Shown here piece after piece: positions 1 through 9,559 of a DNA stretch of 64,000 nt. Under the pieces are notes generated by a model that searched no databases, was not told the DNA's origin, and saw only the letters and a list, made by a program, of their open reading frames with translations. Location: positions 434,001 to 498,000 of the forward strand of contig NZ_CP104973.1 in assembly GCF_025452195.1 (NCBI RefSeq), read 5' to 3'. Every line of letters starts with the position of its first letter. Positions within the stretch are counted from its first letter, which is position 1. Source of the DNA: Phyllobacterium zundukense. GTDB taxonomy: Bacteria; Pseudomonadota; Alphaproteobacteria; Rhizobiales; Rhizobiaceae. The position numbers and the translations under genes were made by a program.

Positions 1-290
1 TGGCGGCCTTCCATGATCGCCTGGCAATGTTCGCCCGGCACCGAAAGATCGATCGTCGGCTTGTCGATGTCAGTTGTCTTATAATTGAGCGCGCGTGCGA
101 GGATACGTGCAGTCGTCGTCTTGCCGACCCCACGGACGCCCGTCAGCATCCATGCCTGCGCAATGCGGCCGGTCTCGAACGCATTGGTCAATGTACGGAC
201 CATCGGCTCCTGGCCGATCAGATCGTCAAAATTCTGCGGGCGATATTTGCGGGCGAGCACGCGATAGGCGCTGTCTGCCATGGTGTTCAT
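1..290 (-). CDS. dnaX: DNA polymerase III subunit gamma/tau (N-terminal part)
   Basis: Only the first 96 codons lie in the window; the gene runs leftwards off the edge. The product is the clamp-loader ATPase that loads the beta sliding clamp (encoded here by dnaN at 33973). The translated start carries the family opening [14 protein letters not shown] (residues 14-27) and a Walker A motif, [11 protein letters not shown] (residues 51-61). I chose the ATG ending at 290; a second in-frame ATG lies three codons later at 281 and cannot be excluded. The SRP RNA gene lies about 110 bp upstream on the same strand, a common arrangement in Rhizobiales. The identity is secure from the motifs; nothing can be said about the rest of the protein. 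Confidence 0.93.
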   Translation of the reverse strand, partial: MNTMADSAYRVLARKYRPQNFDDLIGQEPMVRTLTNAFETGRIAQAWMLTGVRGVGKTTTARILARALNYKTTDIDKPTIDLSVPGEHCQAIMEGR

Positions 291-400
291 TCCGCTCCTG
301 CTTTGGTCTACTCGCGTCGCGCAAGTTTGGACCGCCATACACCACAGCGTCAATGCCGATAACGGCTTTGACACAGGCAAGGTGACAAAGAAGAAAGGGT

Positions 401-496
401 GGGAGGCTGGCACGGCGACCCGTGCCTGGCTCGTTGGGGCTGCTTCCTTCCGGACCTGACCCGGTTGGCGAGTGGCTCGTCCACCACCAACCTCCC
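401..496 (-). ncRNA. ffs: Signal recognition particle RNA (4.5S, bacterial small type)
   Basis: Read on the minus strand, this stretch contains the conserved SRP apical core GTCAGGTCCGGAAGGAAGCA, which binds Ffh. The ends pair: GGGAGGTTGG at the 5' end (from 496) matches CCAGCCTCCC at the 3' end (to 401), giving a single long hairpin of about 96 nt, the usual size for small bacterial SRP RNA. Exact ends are inferred from this pairing. It sits upstream of dnaX on the same strand. Confidence 0.93.
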
Positions 497-567
497 GAGG
501 CTCATATCGGCAATTCGCACGCAAAAAGCAAGCGTACAGCCGAAAAAACTGCTATTTGTCGCAAATC

Positions 568-969
568 ATGATGTTCGAACTCGATAGCAAGCTTGCAGCA
601 GACACATTTTCCATTGCGAGACTGGGTCTCTGCGACCTGCGCCTGATGAATGACCGCCGCTGGCCATGGCTGATCCTGGTTCCACAGCGCCCGAATATCT
701 GCGAGATCCATGAAATGACACCGCTCGATCAGACGATGCTCACCTTCGAGGCAGGAATCGCCGCACAGGCGCTGAAAACCGTGGTCAACTGCGAAAAAAT
801 CAACACAGCCGCCATCGGGAATATTGTCCGGCAGCTGCATCTGCATGTCATTGCGCGCAACAGCGGCGATCCTGCTTGGCCCGGACCAGTCTGGGGCTTT
901 GGGAAGCGCGAGCCTTATGAGGAAAAAGAAGCAAAGGCCTTTGCGAACGCGATACTGAAGGCTATCTAA
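568..969 (+). CDS. HIT family protein
   Basis: Small histidine-triad nucleotide-binding protein of 133 residues. The triad QLHLHVIAR lies near the C-terminus and is the phosphoramidase/nucleotidyl-transfer site of the HIT superfamily; the physiological substrate is unknown. The open frame extends upstream to 472 over the 5' end of the SRP RNA gene, so I chose the ATG at 568 (a second ATG follows at 571), where family-like sequence (FELDSKLAADT) begins. It ends 51 bp before nudC, so the two probably share a transcript. Confidence 0.88.
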   Translation: MMFELDSKLAADTFSIARLGLCDLRLMNDRRWPWLILVPQRPNICEIHEMTPLDQTMLTFEAGIAAQALKTVVNCEKINTAAIGNIVRQLHLHVIARNSGDPAWPGPVWGFGKREPYEEKEAKAFANAILKAI

Positions 970-1020
970 TTGCTCAATGTACCTGCCTTCCCACGCTGGA
1001 GGCTTCGCGGAGTTCCATCC

Positions 1021-1962
1021 ATGCCTTTTCACCTCTTCGATGCTCCGGATATGGAGCCAAGCCATTTCGTCGGCTTTGCCGGAAACAGGATCAATCGTCA
1101 TTCGGAAAAGCGCAACGACGATGTGGTGGCCACTGCACTTGCCAACGCCAACGCTCGCATCCTGCTCACTGGTCAGGGCCAAGTGCTGGTTATGGGTGGC
1201 GACACGGGCAGTGCGCTATTCAGTCTGCAAGACGCAACAGCACTGTTACCTGCCCCGGACAAGACCATATATCTCGGTATGCAGGACGACATGCCGATTC
1301 TTGCCTCCGCCAGCGGCTTCGATTTTGCAGCCTTGCCGGATTCGATCAGGGCGTTCGACTACCGTTCCGTCTATACGCAAGGCCTCGTCCCGCCAGACCA
1401 GCTCGGCGCGATGGCGCAGGCTGTCTCGTTGCTGACATGGCACGAGAATCACAAGTTCTGCGGCCGGTGCGGCACTGAAACCGTGATGCGCGACGGAGGC
1501 TACCGGCGCACCTGCCCCAATTGCGAGGCACAGCATTTCCCTCGCACCGATCCGGTTGCGATCATGATGGTAGTACACGAAGACAAGTGTCTTCTGGCAC
1601 GCGGCGCGCATTTCGGCCCTGGCATGTATTCCTGCCTCGCGGGCTTCATCGAACCAGGTGAAACGATCGAAAACGCTGTGCGCCGCGAGACGTTCGAGGA
1701 AACGAACCTGCCGGTCGGCCGCGTGCTTTATCATGCCAGCCAACCCTGGCCCTTCCCCTATTCACTAATGATCGGCTGCCATGCGGAGGCACTCTCCGAC
1801 GAGTTCATGCTGGACAAGGCCGAACTTGAGGACGGGCGCTGGTTCTCTCGCGAGGAAGTTGTCGCGATGCTCGATCGCAGCCATCCTGACGGGCTGATGA
1901 CCCCGCCGCCAGGCGCCATCGCTGCGCACCTCATTCGCAGTTGGGTGCAGAGCGGAGTTTAG
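1021..1962 (+). CDS. nudC: NAD(+) diphosphatase / NADH pyrophosphatase (Nudix)
   Basis: Hydrolyses NAD(H) to NMN(H) and AMP; the family also removes NAD caps from RNA. The 313-residue product has the four-cysteine zinc ribbon (C147-G-R-C150 and C165-P-N-C168) and a complete Nudix box at about 208-230 (G-x5-E-x7-REx2EExN with GFIEPGE and RRETFEE). I chose the ATG at 1021; the frame is open further up to a TTG at 970, but the segment before MPFHLFD is unlike the family. It converges with pheA, whose stop is only three bases away. Confidence 0.93.
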   Translation: MPFHLFDAPDMEPSHFVGFAGNRINRHSEKRNDDVVATALANANARILLTGQGQVLVMGGDTGSALFSLQDATALLPAPDKTIYLGMQDDMPILASASGFDFAALPDSIRAFDYRSVYTQGLVPPDQLGAMAQAVSLLTWHENHKFCGRCGTETVMRDGGYRRTCPNCEAQHFPRTDPVAIMMVVHEDKCLLARGAHFGPGMYSCLAGFIEPGETIENAVRRETFEETNLPVGRVLYHASQPWPFPYSLMIGCHAEALSDEFMLDKAELEDGRWFSREEVVAMLDRSHPDGLMTPPPGAIAAHLIRSWVQSGV

Positions 1963-1965
1963 GCC

Positions 1966-2829
1966 CTATTCTTCCTCACCCTGCGCGCTGCGGAAAGTCG
2001 TATCGGCGGGATAAACACCGAGGATTCGCACTTCCTTGGAGAAGAATTCCAGTTCGTCCAGCGCATGCGCGACATTTTTGTCGTCCGGATGGCCCTCGAT
2101 GTCGGCATAAAACTGGGTTGCAGTGAACTTGCCGTCGATCTGATAGCTCTCGAGTTTCGTCATGTTGACCATATTGGTGGCAAAACCGCCCATCGCCTTG
2201 TAGAGCGCAGCAGGAACATTTCGAACGCGGAAAACGAAGGTCGTCATCATGAGTTCGTCGGACCTACGCGGCGCCCACTTCTTTGTCTTGGTCAAAACCA
2301 CGAAGCGCGTCACATTGTTTTCAGTGTCCTCCACGTCCTCTTCGAGAATATCGAGGCCGTATAAACTGGATGCAAGCCGCGGCGCCAGTGCAGCCATCGT
2401 CTTGTCCTTGACCTCCGCAACGAGACGCGCCGCTCCCGCCGTATCACCGGCAATCACCGGCTTCCAGCCGTTCTGACGAATATACTTTCGGCATTGGCCG
2501 AGTGCATGAATATGGCTGTGGACCGAGGTGATCTCGTTGCGTTTCGTTCCCGGCAACACCATCAGCTGAAAATGGATCGGCAGGAAGTATTCGCCCACAA
2601 TGTGCAGGCGAGATTCTGGCAGCAGATGGTGAATGTCTGCGACCCGTCCGGCGATCGTATTCTCGATAGGGATCATTGCGAGATCTGCCGCACCGCTTTC
2701 CACAGCGTTGAATGCATCCTCGAATGTTGGGCACGGCATCGGTTCCATATCCGGGAACATGTCGCGGCACGCCGTATCGGAGTTCGCGCCAGGTTCACCC
2801 TGGAAAGAGATGCGGTTGGTCTTTGCCAT
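1966..2829 (-). CDS. pheA: Prephenate dehydratase
   Basis: Converts prephenate to phenylpyruvate in phenylalanine synthesis. The 287-residue protein is a stand-alone dehydratase without a chorismate mutase domain, as is normal in alphaproteobacteria. The periplasmic-binding-like catalytic domain covers about 5-180 and includes the catalytic TRF (174-176). An ACT regulatory domain follows (about 196-275), with LESYQ (226-230) at the position of the ESRP phenylalanine-binding motif. The start ATG at 2829 gives the family opening MAKTNRISFQGEPGA; the frame stays open upstream only because it overlaps kdsB. It follows kdsB by 11 bp, so the two are probably cotranscribed. Confidence 0.95.
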   Translation of the reverse strand: MAKTNRISFQGEPGANSDTACRDMFPDMEPMPCPTFEDAFNAVESGAADLAMIPIENTIAGRVADIHHLLPESRLHIVGEYFLPIHFQLMVLPGTKRNEITSVHSHIHALGQCRKYIRQNGWKPVIAGDTAGAARLVAEVKDKTMAALAPRLASSLYGLDILEEDVEDTENNVTRFVVLTKTKKWAPRRSDELMMTTFVFRVRNVPAALYKAMGGFATNMVNMTKLESYQIDGKFTATQFYADIEGHPDDKNVAHALDELEFFSKEVRILGVYPADTTFRSAQGEEE

Positions 2830-2840
2830 GATGGATTGCC

Positions 2841-3575
2841 TTAGATAGAGGTGAGAATGTCTCGTGCGCGTTCGAGGTCTTCGGGCGTATCGACGCCCAG
2901 CGGCACCGAGTCGACGATTTCCACATCGATGCGCATGCCGGCCTCCAGCGCGCGCAACTGTTCGAGCCGCTCGCGGCGTTCCAGAGGCGACGGTCCGAGG
3001 CCGACAAAACGTTCGAGAGCGGCGCGGCGATAGGCGTAAAGCCCGATATGATGGTAAAGTGGGCCCTCCCCCCAAGGCGCGGTTGCGCGGGTGAAATACA
3101 GCGCGCGCAGCTGGTCTTTGCCCATGGGCGAGCCAATAATCTTTACGACGTTCGGATTGGTCTTCTCATCCTCGCGCCGGATTTCCACGCCGAGCGTGCC
3201 TATGTCGGCGGGCCCGTTTTGCAGCGGCAACAGTGCGCGCTTTATAAGCTCCGTCTCGATGGTCGGCAGGTCACCCTGGACATTGACCACCGCGTCGACA
3301 TTCCGGTCGGGATCGAGGGCAAGCAATGCTTCATAGATGCGGTCGGAACCGGATTCGTGATCATTGCGCGTCATCACTGCCTCGAGCCCGTGCGCTTCGA
3401 CCGCCGCCTTGACGTCGAGATTATCAGTTGCGACCACGGTGCGGCCAAGTCCCGCAGCCCTCGCCCGTTCCGCCACATGCACGATCATCGGCTTGCCGGC
3501 GATATCGGCCAGTGGCTTGTCCGGGAGTCGGGTCGAAGCCATTCTCGCCGGTATAAGTGTCAGTATTTTCATCAT
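2841..3575 (-). CDS. kdsB: 3-deoxy-manno-octulosonate cytidylyltransferase (CMP-Kdo synthetase)
   Basis: Activates Kdo with CTP for lipopolysaccharide inner-core assembly. The 244-residue protein has the signature [21 protein letters not shown] near the N-terminus, which binds the nucleotide and magnesium, and the family NVQGD motif in the middle. Length is normal for KdsB. First gene of a probable kdsB-pheA operon, divergent from the cytochrome c gene; the 257-bp gap between them must hold both promoters, but I could not assign -35/-10 boxes with confidence. Confidence 0.95.
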   Translation of the reverse strand: MMKILTLIPARMASTRLPDKPLADIAGKPMIVHVAERARAAGLGRTVVATDNLDVKAAVEAHGLEAVMTRNDHESGSDRIYEALLALDPDRNVDAVVNVQGDLPTIETELIKRALLPLQNGPADIGTLGVEIRREDEKTNPNVVKIIGSPMGKDQLRALYFTRATAPWGEGPLYHHIGLYAYRRAALERFVGLGPSPLERRERLEQLRALEAGMRIDVEIVDSVPLGVDTPEDLERARDILTSI

Positions 3576-3832
3576 CGCAATCGGGCCTACGGTGTCAAAA
3601 AGTCTCAGGCAGAACCGCCCTTATATGTGTTGCAAGTCTTGAGTAAAAGACCTAGTTTCCGCGCGATCACGAGGGGACTCTTGTCGAAAAATGCAGCGAT
3701 CTGCATTGACCAGATATTGAGAACCTAAGCAAGTGCGTTGAACACAAAGCTCTGGCACTGCGCAGGCAAGCGCTGTCATGAGCTTTGTATCCAGTGTACT
3801 TGAACAGGACACAAGTGGAGCAATGATCGACG

Positions 3833-4540
3833 ATGGAATCGAGCGCATTCAACAAATATGCCATGGCGTTTCTGGCAACCGTTTTCGTTGTCATGTCGGC
3901 AGGCATCCTGTCCGATGCTTTTTTCGATTCTCACGCACCTGAAAAGCCCGGTTACATCATCCAGGCCGCCGAGCCCGAGGCTGGCGGCGCAGGCGGTGAA
4001 GCCGCCCCTGCAGCTGCTGTGCCGGTTGCAACGCTCCTCGCTTCCGCCGATGCCACGCGCGGCGAAGCAGTCTTCAAGCGCTGCCAGGCCTGCCATACCG
4101 GTGAAAAGGACGGGGCGAACAAAGTAGGCCCGAATCTCTGGGACATCGTCGACCGCCCGATCGCAACGCATCCGGGCTTTGCCTATTCGGGCCCGATGAA
4201 GGATTTCTCAAAAGGCGGTCAGGAGAAGTGGACCTATGATCATCTAAACCACTTCCTGACTTCGCCGAAGGCCTACATCAAAGGCACGGCCATGGGCTTC
4301 GCCGGCGACAAGAAGGACAATGAGCGCTCCGATCTGATCGCCTATCTGCGCACGCTGTCCGATAGTCCTAAGCCGCTGCCCACTGCTGACGCAGCTGCCG
4401 CGCCAGCAGGCGATGCGGCGAAGCCCGCGGACGGTGCAGCCAAGCCGGCTGAAGGTGCCGCTCCCGCCGCGCCCGCAGGTGAAAAGCCCGCCGATGGCGC
4501 AGCACCTGCTGCTCCGGCTCAGCCAGCGCCCGCCAACTGA
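3833..4540 (+). CDS. cycM: Membrane-anchored cytochrome c (CycM type)
   Basis: A single N-terminal uncleaved membrane anchor (about 9-27) is followed by a periplasmic class I cytochrome c domain with the haem motif CQACH (84-88) and a likely Met ligand in GTAMGFAG (Met154). Proteins of this type carry electrons between the bc1 complex and terminal oxidases in rhizobia. After the haem domain comes a low-complexity tail of about 50 residues made mostly of Ala, Pro, Lys and Gly (about 185-235). Gene order next to kdsB/pheA agrees with the CycM family. A strong hairpin terminator follows at 4563. Confidence 0.88.
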   Translation: MESSAFNKYAMAFLATVFVVMSAGILSDAFFDSHAPEKPGYIIQAAEPEAGGAGGEAAPAAAVPVATLLASADATRGEAVFKRCQACHTGEKDGANKVGPNLWDIVDRPIATHPGFAYSGPMKDFSKGGQEKWTYDHLNHFLTSPKAYIKGTAMGFAGDKKDNERSDLIAYLRTLSDSPKPLPTADAAAAPAGDAAKPADGAAKPAEGAAPAAPAGEKPADGAAPAAPAQPAPAN

Positions 4541-4562
4541 TTTTACATAGCGATTCGCGACA

Positions 4563-4588
4563 AGCCGGGCCCCAGTGCCCGGCTTTTT
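4563..4588 (+). terminator. Rho-independent terminator after cycM
   Basis: Stem AGCCGGGC (4563-4570) pairs with GCCCGGCT (4577-4584), followed by a run of T. It ends the cycM transcript and shows that the following gene cannot start at the GTG at 4575, which lies inside the stem-loop. Confidence 0.85.
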
Positions 4589-4676
4589 GCGTTCCTGGCG
4601 GGTTTTTTCGGTGAAGGCCTGTTCTCTGCCGCATTTTCTCTTAGACTACCAGCAAAGAGAACCTGTGGAGATTGAT

Positions 4677-6557
4677 TTGCGATTTCGTCCCTTTGTTGCC
4701 AGCCTCGCTTTCCTTGCCGTCGCTACCGCTGGGGCTGTCCAGATAGCTCAGGCCGCAGAACCGGAGTGGCGGACCGGGACAAGCCTTCTTGGCGAACTAA
4801 AATACGGTGCCGACTTCAAGCACTACGATTATGTCAATCCGGATGCACCCAAGGGCGGAACGCTGAATCAGACCAGCGAGGGCAGTTTCGACAGCCTCAA
4901 CCCTTACGTCGTCCAGGGTACGCCTGCTGCAGGGTTGGGTGCGCTGGGCGGTGGCCAGCTGTACGATACATTGATGAGCCAATCCCTTGATCAGGTCGGG
5001 ACAAACTATCCGCTGATCGCTCAATCCGTCGCCTATCCCGACGACTTTTCCTGGGTCAAGTTCAAGCTCAATCCCGCCGCGAAATGGCACGACGGCAAGC
5101 CCATTACCGTCGATGACGTGATCTGGTCCTTCAATGTCTTGAAGGCGCAAAGCCCGCTTTACAACAAATATTATCATGACGTTGTAAAGGCCGAAAAAAC
5201 TGGCGACGGCGAGGTAACCTTCACTTTTACCAGCGGCGGCAACAGGGAACTGCCGAATATCATGGGCGATCTTGTCGTCCTGCCCAAACACTGGTGGGAA
5301 GGGACAGACGCCTCCGGCAAGAAACGCGATATTACCAAGCCGACAATGGAGATCCCGCTTGGATCTTCGGCCTACAAGATCGAGAGCGTTGTTCCGGGTA
5401 AAACGATTGTCTGGAGCCGTGTCGAAAACTATTGGGGCAAGAACCTCCCAGTCAATGTCGGCCGCAATAATTTCGACCATATCCGCTATGAGTACTTCCG
5501 CGACCAGAATGCTTCCTGGGAGGCCTTCAAAAAAGGCGGCTTCGAGGATTATCGTGGCGAAGCAAGCATTGGGCGCTGGATGCGCGGTTATGATTTTCCC
5601 GCTGTCGCGCGCGGTGACGTCATCAAGGCAATGTTTCCGCTCCGCTCATCGGGCCGCATGCAGGGATTCCTGATCAATACCAGGCGCGACAAGTTCAAGG
5701 ACCCGAAAGTACGCGAAGCCTTGAACTGGGCCTACGATTTCGAAAGCATGAGCAAGAACCTGTTTTTTGGCCAGTACAAGCGCATCAACAGCTATTTTGC
5801 TGGTTCTGAACTCGCTTCTAGCGGCTTGCCGAGTGGCAAGGAGCTCGATATCCTGGAGACTGTCAAAGGCGAAGTGCCAGAGGAAGTCTTCACCAAGGAA
5901 TTCAAGCTCCCGGTCTACGACACGCCGCAATCGCAGCGGGATAATCTGCGCCATGCCGTTCAGCTTCTGAAAGCGGCTGGTTATGACCAGAAGAATGGAA
6001 AGCTCGTCAATACACAAACGGGACAGCCATTGAACATCGAGTTTCTGGCAGATGATCCCTCGGCTGAACGCTTTATCGGGCCGTTCATGGCCAATCTGCG
6101 CAAGCTCGGCATCGATGCTCAGATTCGCGTCGTGGATAGTGCACAATACACTTCCCGGCTCAACGATTTCGATTTTGATATCACGACACCAAACGTCGTC
6201 ATGGCTCAAAGCCTGTCGCCAGGAAATGAGCAGCGCGACTTCTGGAGTTCGGCTGCAGCGGACTCGCCGGGAAGCCGGAACTACATGGGCATCAAGAACC
6301 CGGCTATCGACAAGCTCGTCGACCGGGTGATTTTTGCAAAGGATCGCGATGAGCTTGTCGCGGCCACGCATGCGCTCGACCGGGTGCTGCTCTGGAATTA
6401 TTACGTGGTCCCGCAATGGTACGATGACCGGATAAAAATCGCCTATTGGAACAAGTTCGGCATGCCGGAGAAGCAACCTGAATATACCGGAATCGACCCT
6501 TTCTCGTGGTGGATCGATACCGCCAAGGAACAGGCTCTGAAGGCGCGCGCCGAATGA
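4677..6557 (+). CDS. yejA1: ABC transporter substrate-binding protein, YejA-like (first copy)
   Basis: Periplasmic family-5 solute-binding protein of about 626 residues, the substrate receptor of a YejABEF-type importer for peptides. It has a classical Sec signal peptide (hydrophobic VASLAFLAVATAGAV, cleavage after AQAA) and YejA-like segments such as YVNPDAPKGGTLNQ and GSFDSLNPY. Start choice: GGAG at 4667-4670 lies six bases before the TTG at 4677; a GTG at 4665 is the alternative. The frame runs up to a GTG at 4575, but that lies in the cycM terminator. The stop overlaps the start of the second copy (ATGA). Specificity (microcin-C-like, antimicrobial or envelope peptides) is inferred from the family. 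Confidence 0.88.
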   Translation: MRFRPFVASLAFLAVATAGAVQIAQAAEPEWRTGTSLLGELKYGADFKHYDYVNPDAPKGGTLNQTSEGSFDSLNPYVVQGTPAAGLGALGGGQLYDTLMSQSLDQVGTNYPLIAQSVAYPDDFSWVKFKLNPAAKWHDGKPITVDDVIWSFNVLKAQSPLYNKYYHDVVKAEKTGDGEVTFTFTSGGNRELPNIMGDLVVLPKHWWEGTDASGKKRDITKPTMEIPLGSSAYKIESVVPGKTIVWSRVENYWGKNLPVNVGRNNFDHIRYEYFRDQNASWEAFKKGGFEDYRGEASIGRWMRGYDFPAVARGDVIKAMFPLRSSGRMQGFLINTRRDKFKDPKVREALNWAYDFESMSKNLFFGQYKRINSYFAGSELASSGLPSGKELDILETVKGEVPEEVFTKEFKLPVYDTPQSQRDNLRHAVQLLKAAGYDQKNGKLVNTQTGQPLNIEFLADDPSAERFIGPFMANLRKLGIDAQIRVVDSAQYTSRLNDFDFDITTPNVVMAQSLSPGNEQRDFWSSAAADSPGSRNYMGIKNPAIDKLVDRVIFAKDRDELVAATHALDRVLLWNYYVVPQWYDDRIKIAYWNKFGMPEKQPEYTGIDPFSWWIDTAKEQALKARAE

Positions 6558-8425
6558 CGCGACCTACTCGCCGCGATGTCCTGAAAATATCAAGCGCGAC
6601 GATCCTGACGGCAATGGTGCCCCGCCTTGCGCTGTCGGAAGTCGCAACCGATGTGCCGCTGCATGGCCTTTCAGCATTTGGCGAGCTGAAATATCCCAAA
6701 GATTTCAGACATTTCGACTATGCCAGTCCCGATGCCCCAAAGGGCGGCACCTTCGCCTTCTCGCCATGGAGCTGGTTTTTCAACCAGTCGACGCAGACCT
6801 TCAATACGCTGAACAGCTTCTCGCCCAAGGGCGATGCGCCGCCGCGCATGGAGCTGTGTTTTGACACGTTGATGGAATCAGCGCTGGACGAGCCAGACTC
6901 GATATATGGACTGGTGGCAGAGGCGGTCACCGTCTCCGCCGACCGCAATACATTCACCTTCAAACTCCGCTCCGAAGCCCGGTTCCACGATGGCTCGCCC
7001 CTCACCGCGCATGATGTGGTTTTCAGCTATCAGACGATACAGAAGAAGGGGCACCCTTCGCTTTTGTTACTGCTGACCGAGATGAAGGAGATCGTCGCTG
7101 TCGACGATCACACCCTGCGCATTAGCTTTACCGGCAAGCATTCCGACCGCGCCATCCTCGACATCGCCAGCACCATGCCGATCCTCTCGAAAGCTTGGTA
7201 CGCCACGCGCGATTTCGATGCCTCGACGCTCGAGCCTCCCCTTGCCTCGGGACCTTACCGGGTCGGCAGCGTTTCGGTCGGCCAGCGTATCGAATATGAG
7301 CGCGTCGAGGATTACTGGGGACAAGACCTGCCGGTCATGCGCGGTTTCAACCATTTCGGCCGGATCAGGATCGATTTCTACCGCGACCGCCAGCCGGAGT
7401 TCGAAGCCTTCAAGAAAGGCGATATCTTTTTCCGTCTGGAATCCACGGCCAAGACATGGGCGACGGAATACACCTTTCCGGCAATCCAGCAGAAGCGAGT
7501 CATAAAGCGGGACTTTTCCGGTGAGAAACGCCCGCAGATGCAGGCCTGGGCGCTGAACCAGCGGCGCGAACATTTTCGCGATCCGCGTGTTCGCGAAGCC
7601 ATCGCCTTGTGTTTCGACTTCGAGTGGACCCAGAAAAACTTGTTTTATGGCCGCTACGACCGTTCCCAATCGCTGTTCGAACAGTCGGATTTTCGCGCCA
7701 CGGGAAAGCCTTCACCCGAAGAACTCGCGCTCATGGAGCCGTTCCGCGACAAGTTGCCCGCAACCATCTTCAACGAAGCGCTGTTGCAGGCTCCCTCCGA
7801 TGGTTCGGGCCGCGATCGCAAGAACTTGCGCCGTGCTTCCGAACTTTTGGCGGAGGCCGGCTTCAAGCGAGACGGCAACCAGTTGGTCGATGCGGGCGGT
7901 AAACCACTTAACATTGAAATGCTCATTCAGGCCGAGGTTTTCACGCGAGTTTATTCACCCTTCATCAACAATCTCAAGGCAATAGGCGTCAACGCCATTT
8001 TGCGCCTTGTCGATCCCTCGCAATATCAGCTGCGCCTGCAAGATTTTGATTTCGACATGATGGGCATCGCCTATATGCTCGATGCCACCCCAACCCGCGA
8101 ATCCCTGGAGATCATGTTCGGCTCGAAAGCCGCCAGCGTAGCGGGCTCGTGGAATTTTCCCGGCACCGCCGATCCAATTGTTGATGCGCTCATCGCGAAA
8201 GTCAGCGAGGCGCACTCCCGTACGGAATTGATTGCAATCTTGCGTGTTCTTGATCGGCTCTTGCGTATAAGACGCGACTGGATTCCAAATTGGTATGCAG
8301 CGAATCATCCGATCGCCTATTGGGACATGTTCGGCTTCAAGGAGCCGAAACCCGATTACGGTTTTCCGGTTGAGACGTTGTGGTGGCTCGACGAAGCAAA
8401 GGCAAAGGCAATTGGCAAGATTTGA
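6554..8425 (+). CDS. yejA2: ABC transporter substrate-binding protein, YejA-like (second copy)
   Basis: A second family-5 solute-binding protein (623 residues) that overlaps the first gene by 4 bp (ATGA). The two are clearly paralogous: both have F/YASPDAPKGGT-like and EDYWGQ/KDLPV segments and similar C-termini (PIAYWDMFG here, KIAYWNKFG in the first). Its N-terminus differs: TRRDVLKISSATIL resembles a twin-arginine (Tat) signal, with Val at the usual Phe position, whereas the first copy has a Sec signal. Two yejA genes per operon are known from related rhizobia and Brucella. Whether the copies bind different ligands cannot be seen from sequence. Confidence 0.87.
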   Translation: MTRPTRRDVLKISSATILTAMVPRLALSEVATDVPLHGLSAFGELKYPKDFRHFDYASPDAPKGGTFAFSPWSWFFNQSTQTFNTLNSFSPKGDAPPRMELCFDTLMESALDEPDSIYGLVAEAVTVSADRNTFTFKLRSEARFHDGSPLTAHDVVFSYQTIQKKGHPSLLLLLTEMKEIVAVDDHTLRISFTGKHSDRAILDIASTMPILSKAWYATRDFDASTLEPPLASGPYRVGSVSVGQRIEYERVEDYWGQDLPVMRGFNHFGRIRIDFYRDRQPEFEAFKKGDIFFRLESTAKTWATEYTFPAIQQKRVIKRDFSGEKRPQMQAWALNQRREHFRDPRVREAIALCFDFEWTQKNLFYGRYDRSQSLFEQSDFRATGKPSPEELALMEPFRDKLPATIFNEALLQAPSDGSGRDRKNLRRASELLAEAGFKRDGNQLVDAGGKPLNIEMLIQAEVFTRVYSPFINNLKAIGVNAILRLVDPSQYQLRLQDFDFDMMGIAYMLDATPTRESLEIMFGSKAASVAGSWNFPGTADPIVDALIAKVSEAHSRTELIAILRVLDRLLRIRRDWIPNWYAANHPIAYWDMFGFKEPKPDYGFPVETLWWLDEAKAKAIGKI

Positions 8426-8455
8426 TATTTCGGCGATGCTAAGAGGGGGTTCCTG

Positions 8456-9559
8456 ATGGGAGCCTATATCCTTCGCCGCCTCGTTTTGATGGTTCCGACG
8501 CTGTTCGGGGTTTTACTTGTCTGCTTTGTCATTGTGCAGTTTGTCCCTGGCGGTCCGGTACAGCGCATTATCGGTCAGCTGACTGGTCAGGGCGGTAATG
8601 CCATGGACCGCATTGGTGGTGGCGGTGCGGATTTCGGTCAGAGTCAGGATCAGCTTGGCCTTGGCGAGGGCAACTCAAAATATCGCGGCGCACAGGGCTT
8701 AGACCCCGCATTCATCGCCAGTCTGGAAAAGCAATTCGGCCTCGACAAGCCTCCGCTGGAGCGCTTCGGTCTTCTGATGTGGAATTATGTGCGCTTCGAT
8801 TTCGGCAGGAGCTATTTTCGCGATATCAGCGTCATCGATCTGATCCAGGAAAAGCTTCCGGTCTCCATATCGCTCGGCCTATGGATGACATTGCTCTCCT
8901 ATATGATCTCGATTCCCCTCGGCATACGCAAGGCAATCAAAGACGGCTCGACCTTTGATATATGGACCAGCGGCGTCATCATCGTCGGCTATGCGATCCC
9001 GGGTTTTCTCTTCGGTATCATGCTGATCGTTTTCTTCGCAGGCGGCTCGTTCTTCGACTGGTTTCCGTTACGCGGGCTGACCTCGAACAATTTCTCGCAG
9101 CTCTCGCTTTTTGGCAAGATCGTCGACTATGCATGGCATCTGGCGCTACCGCTGACCGCGATGCTGCTTTCTGCTTTTGCCACAACGACGCTGCTTACCA
9201 AGAACTCGTTCCTCGACGAAATCCGCAAGCAGTATGTGACGACGGCGCGCGCCAAGGGTCTCAGCGAGCACAAGATCCTTTATGGCCACGTCTTCCGCAA
9301 CGCCATGCTCATCGTGATTTCTGGCTTTCCCAGCGCCTTCATTTCAATCTTTTTCACCGGCCAGCTTTTGATCGAGGCGATCTTCTCGCTCGATGGGCTG
9401 GGATTGTTGGGCTATGAATCAATCATCAACCGCGATTATCCGGTGGTGATTGCCACGGTCTATATTTTCGCACTTGTCGGCGTTGTCGTCAGTCTCCTCT
9501 CCGATCTTCTCTATACGTGGATCGATCCGCGGATCGATTTCGAGCGGAGGGACGTCTGA
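8456..9559 (+). CDS. yejB: ABC transporter permease YejB
   Basis: Inner-membrane permease of 367 residues with a first transmembrane helix at about 7-27, a long periplasmic insert rich in Gly/Gln (about 40-75), and the binding-protein-dependent transport domain after residue 130. The EAA-type loop that contacts the ATPase is at about 260-280 (TTARAKGLSEHKIL). This is the OppB-like half of the YejBE pair. A purine-rich Shine-Dalgarno (GAGGGGG) precedes the ATG at 8456. The stop overlaps the start of yejE. Confidence 0.93.
   Translation: MGAYILRRLVLMVPTLFGVLLVCFVIVQFVPGGPVQRIIGQLTGQGGNAMDRIGGGGADFGQSQDQLGLGEGNSKYRGAQGLDPAFIASLEKQFGLDKPPLERFGLLMWNYVRFDFGRSYFRDISVIDLIQEKLPVSISLGLWMTLLSYMISIPLGIRKAIKDGSTFDIWTSGVIIVGYAIPGFLFGIMLIVFFAGGSFFDWFPLRGLTSNNFSQLSLFGKIVDYAWHLALPLTAMLLSAFATTTLLTKNSFLDEIRKQYVTTARAKGLSEHKILYGHVFRNAMLIVISGFPSAFISIFFTGQLLIEAIFSLDGLGLLGYESIINRDYPVVIATVYIFALVGVVVSLLSDLLYTWIDPRIDFERRDV

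Noticed and set aside
502..1182. A 226-codon open frame antisense to the HIT and nudC genes
   Set aside because: It overlaps two recognised genes on the other strand and has no recognisable domain.
4575..4664. An earlier GTG start for the first yejA gene
   Set aside because: It lies inside the cycM terminator stem-loop and precedes the signal peptide with unlikely sequence.
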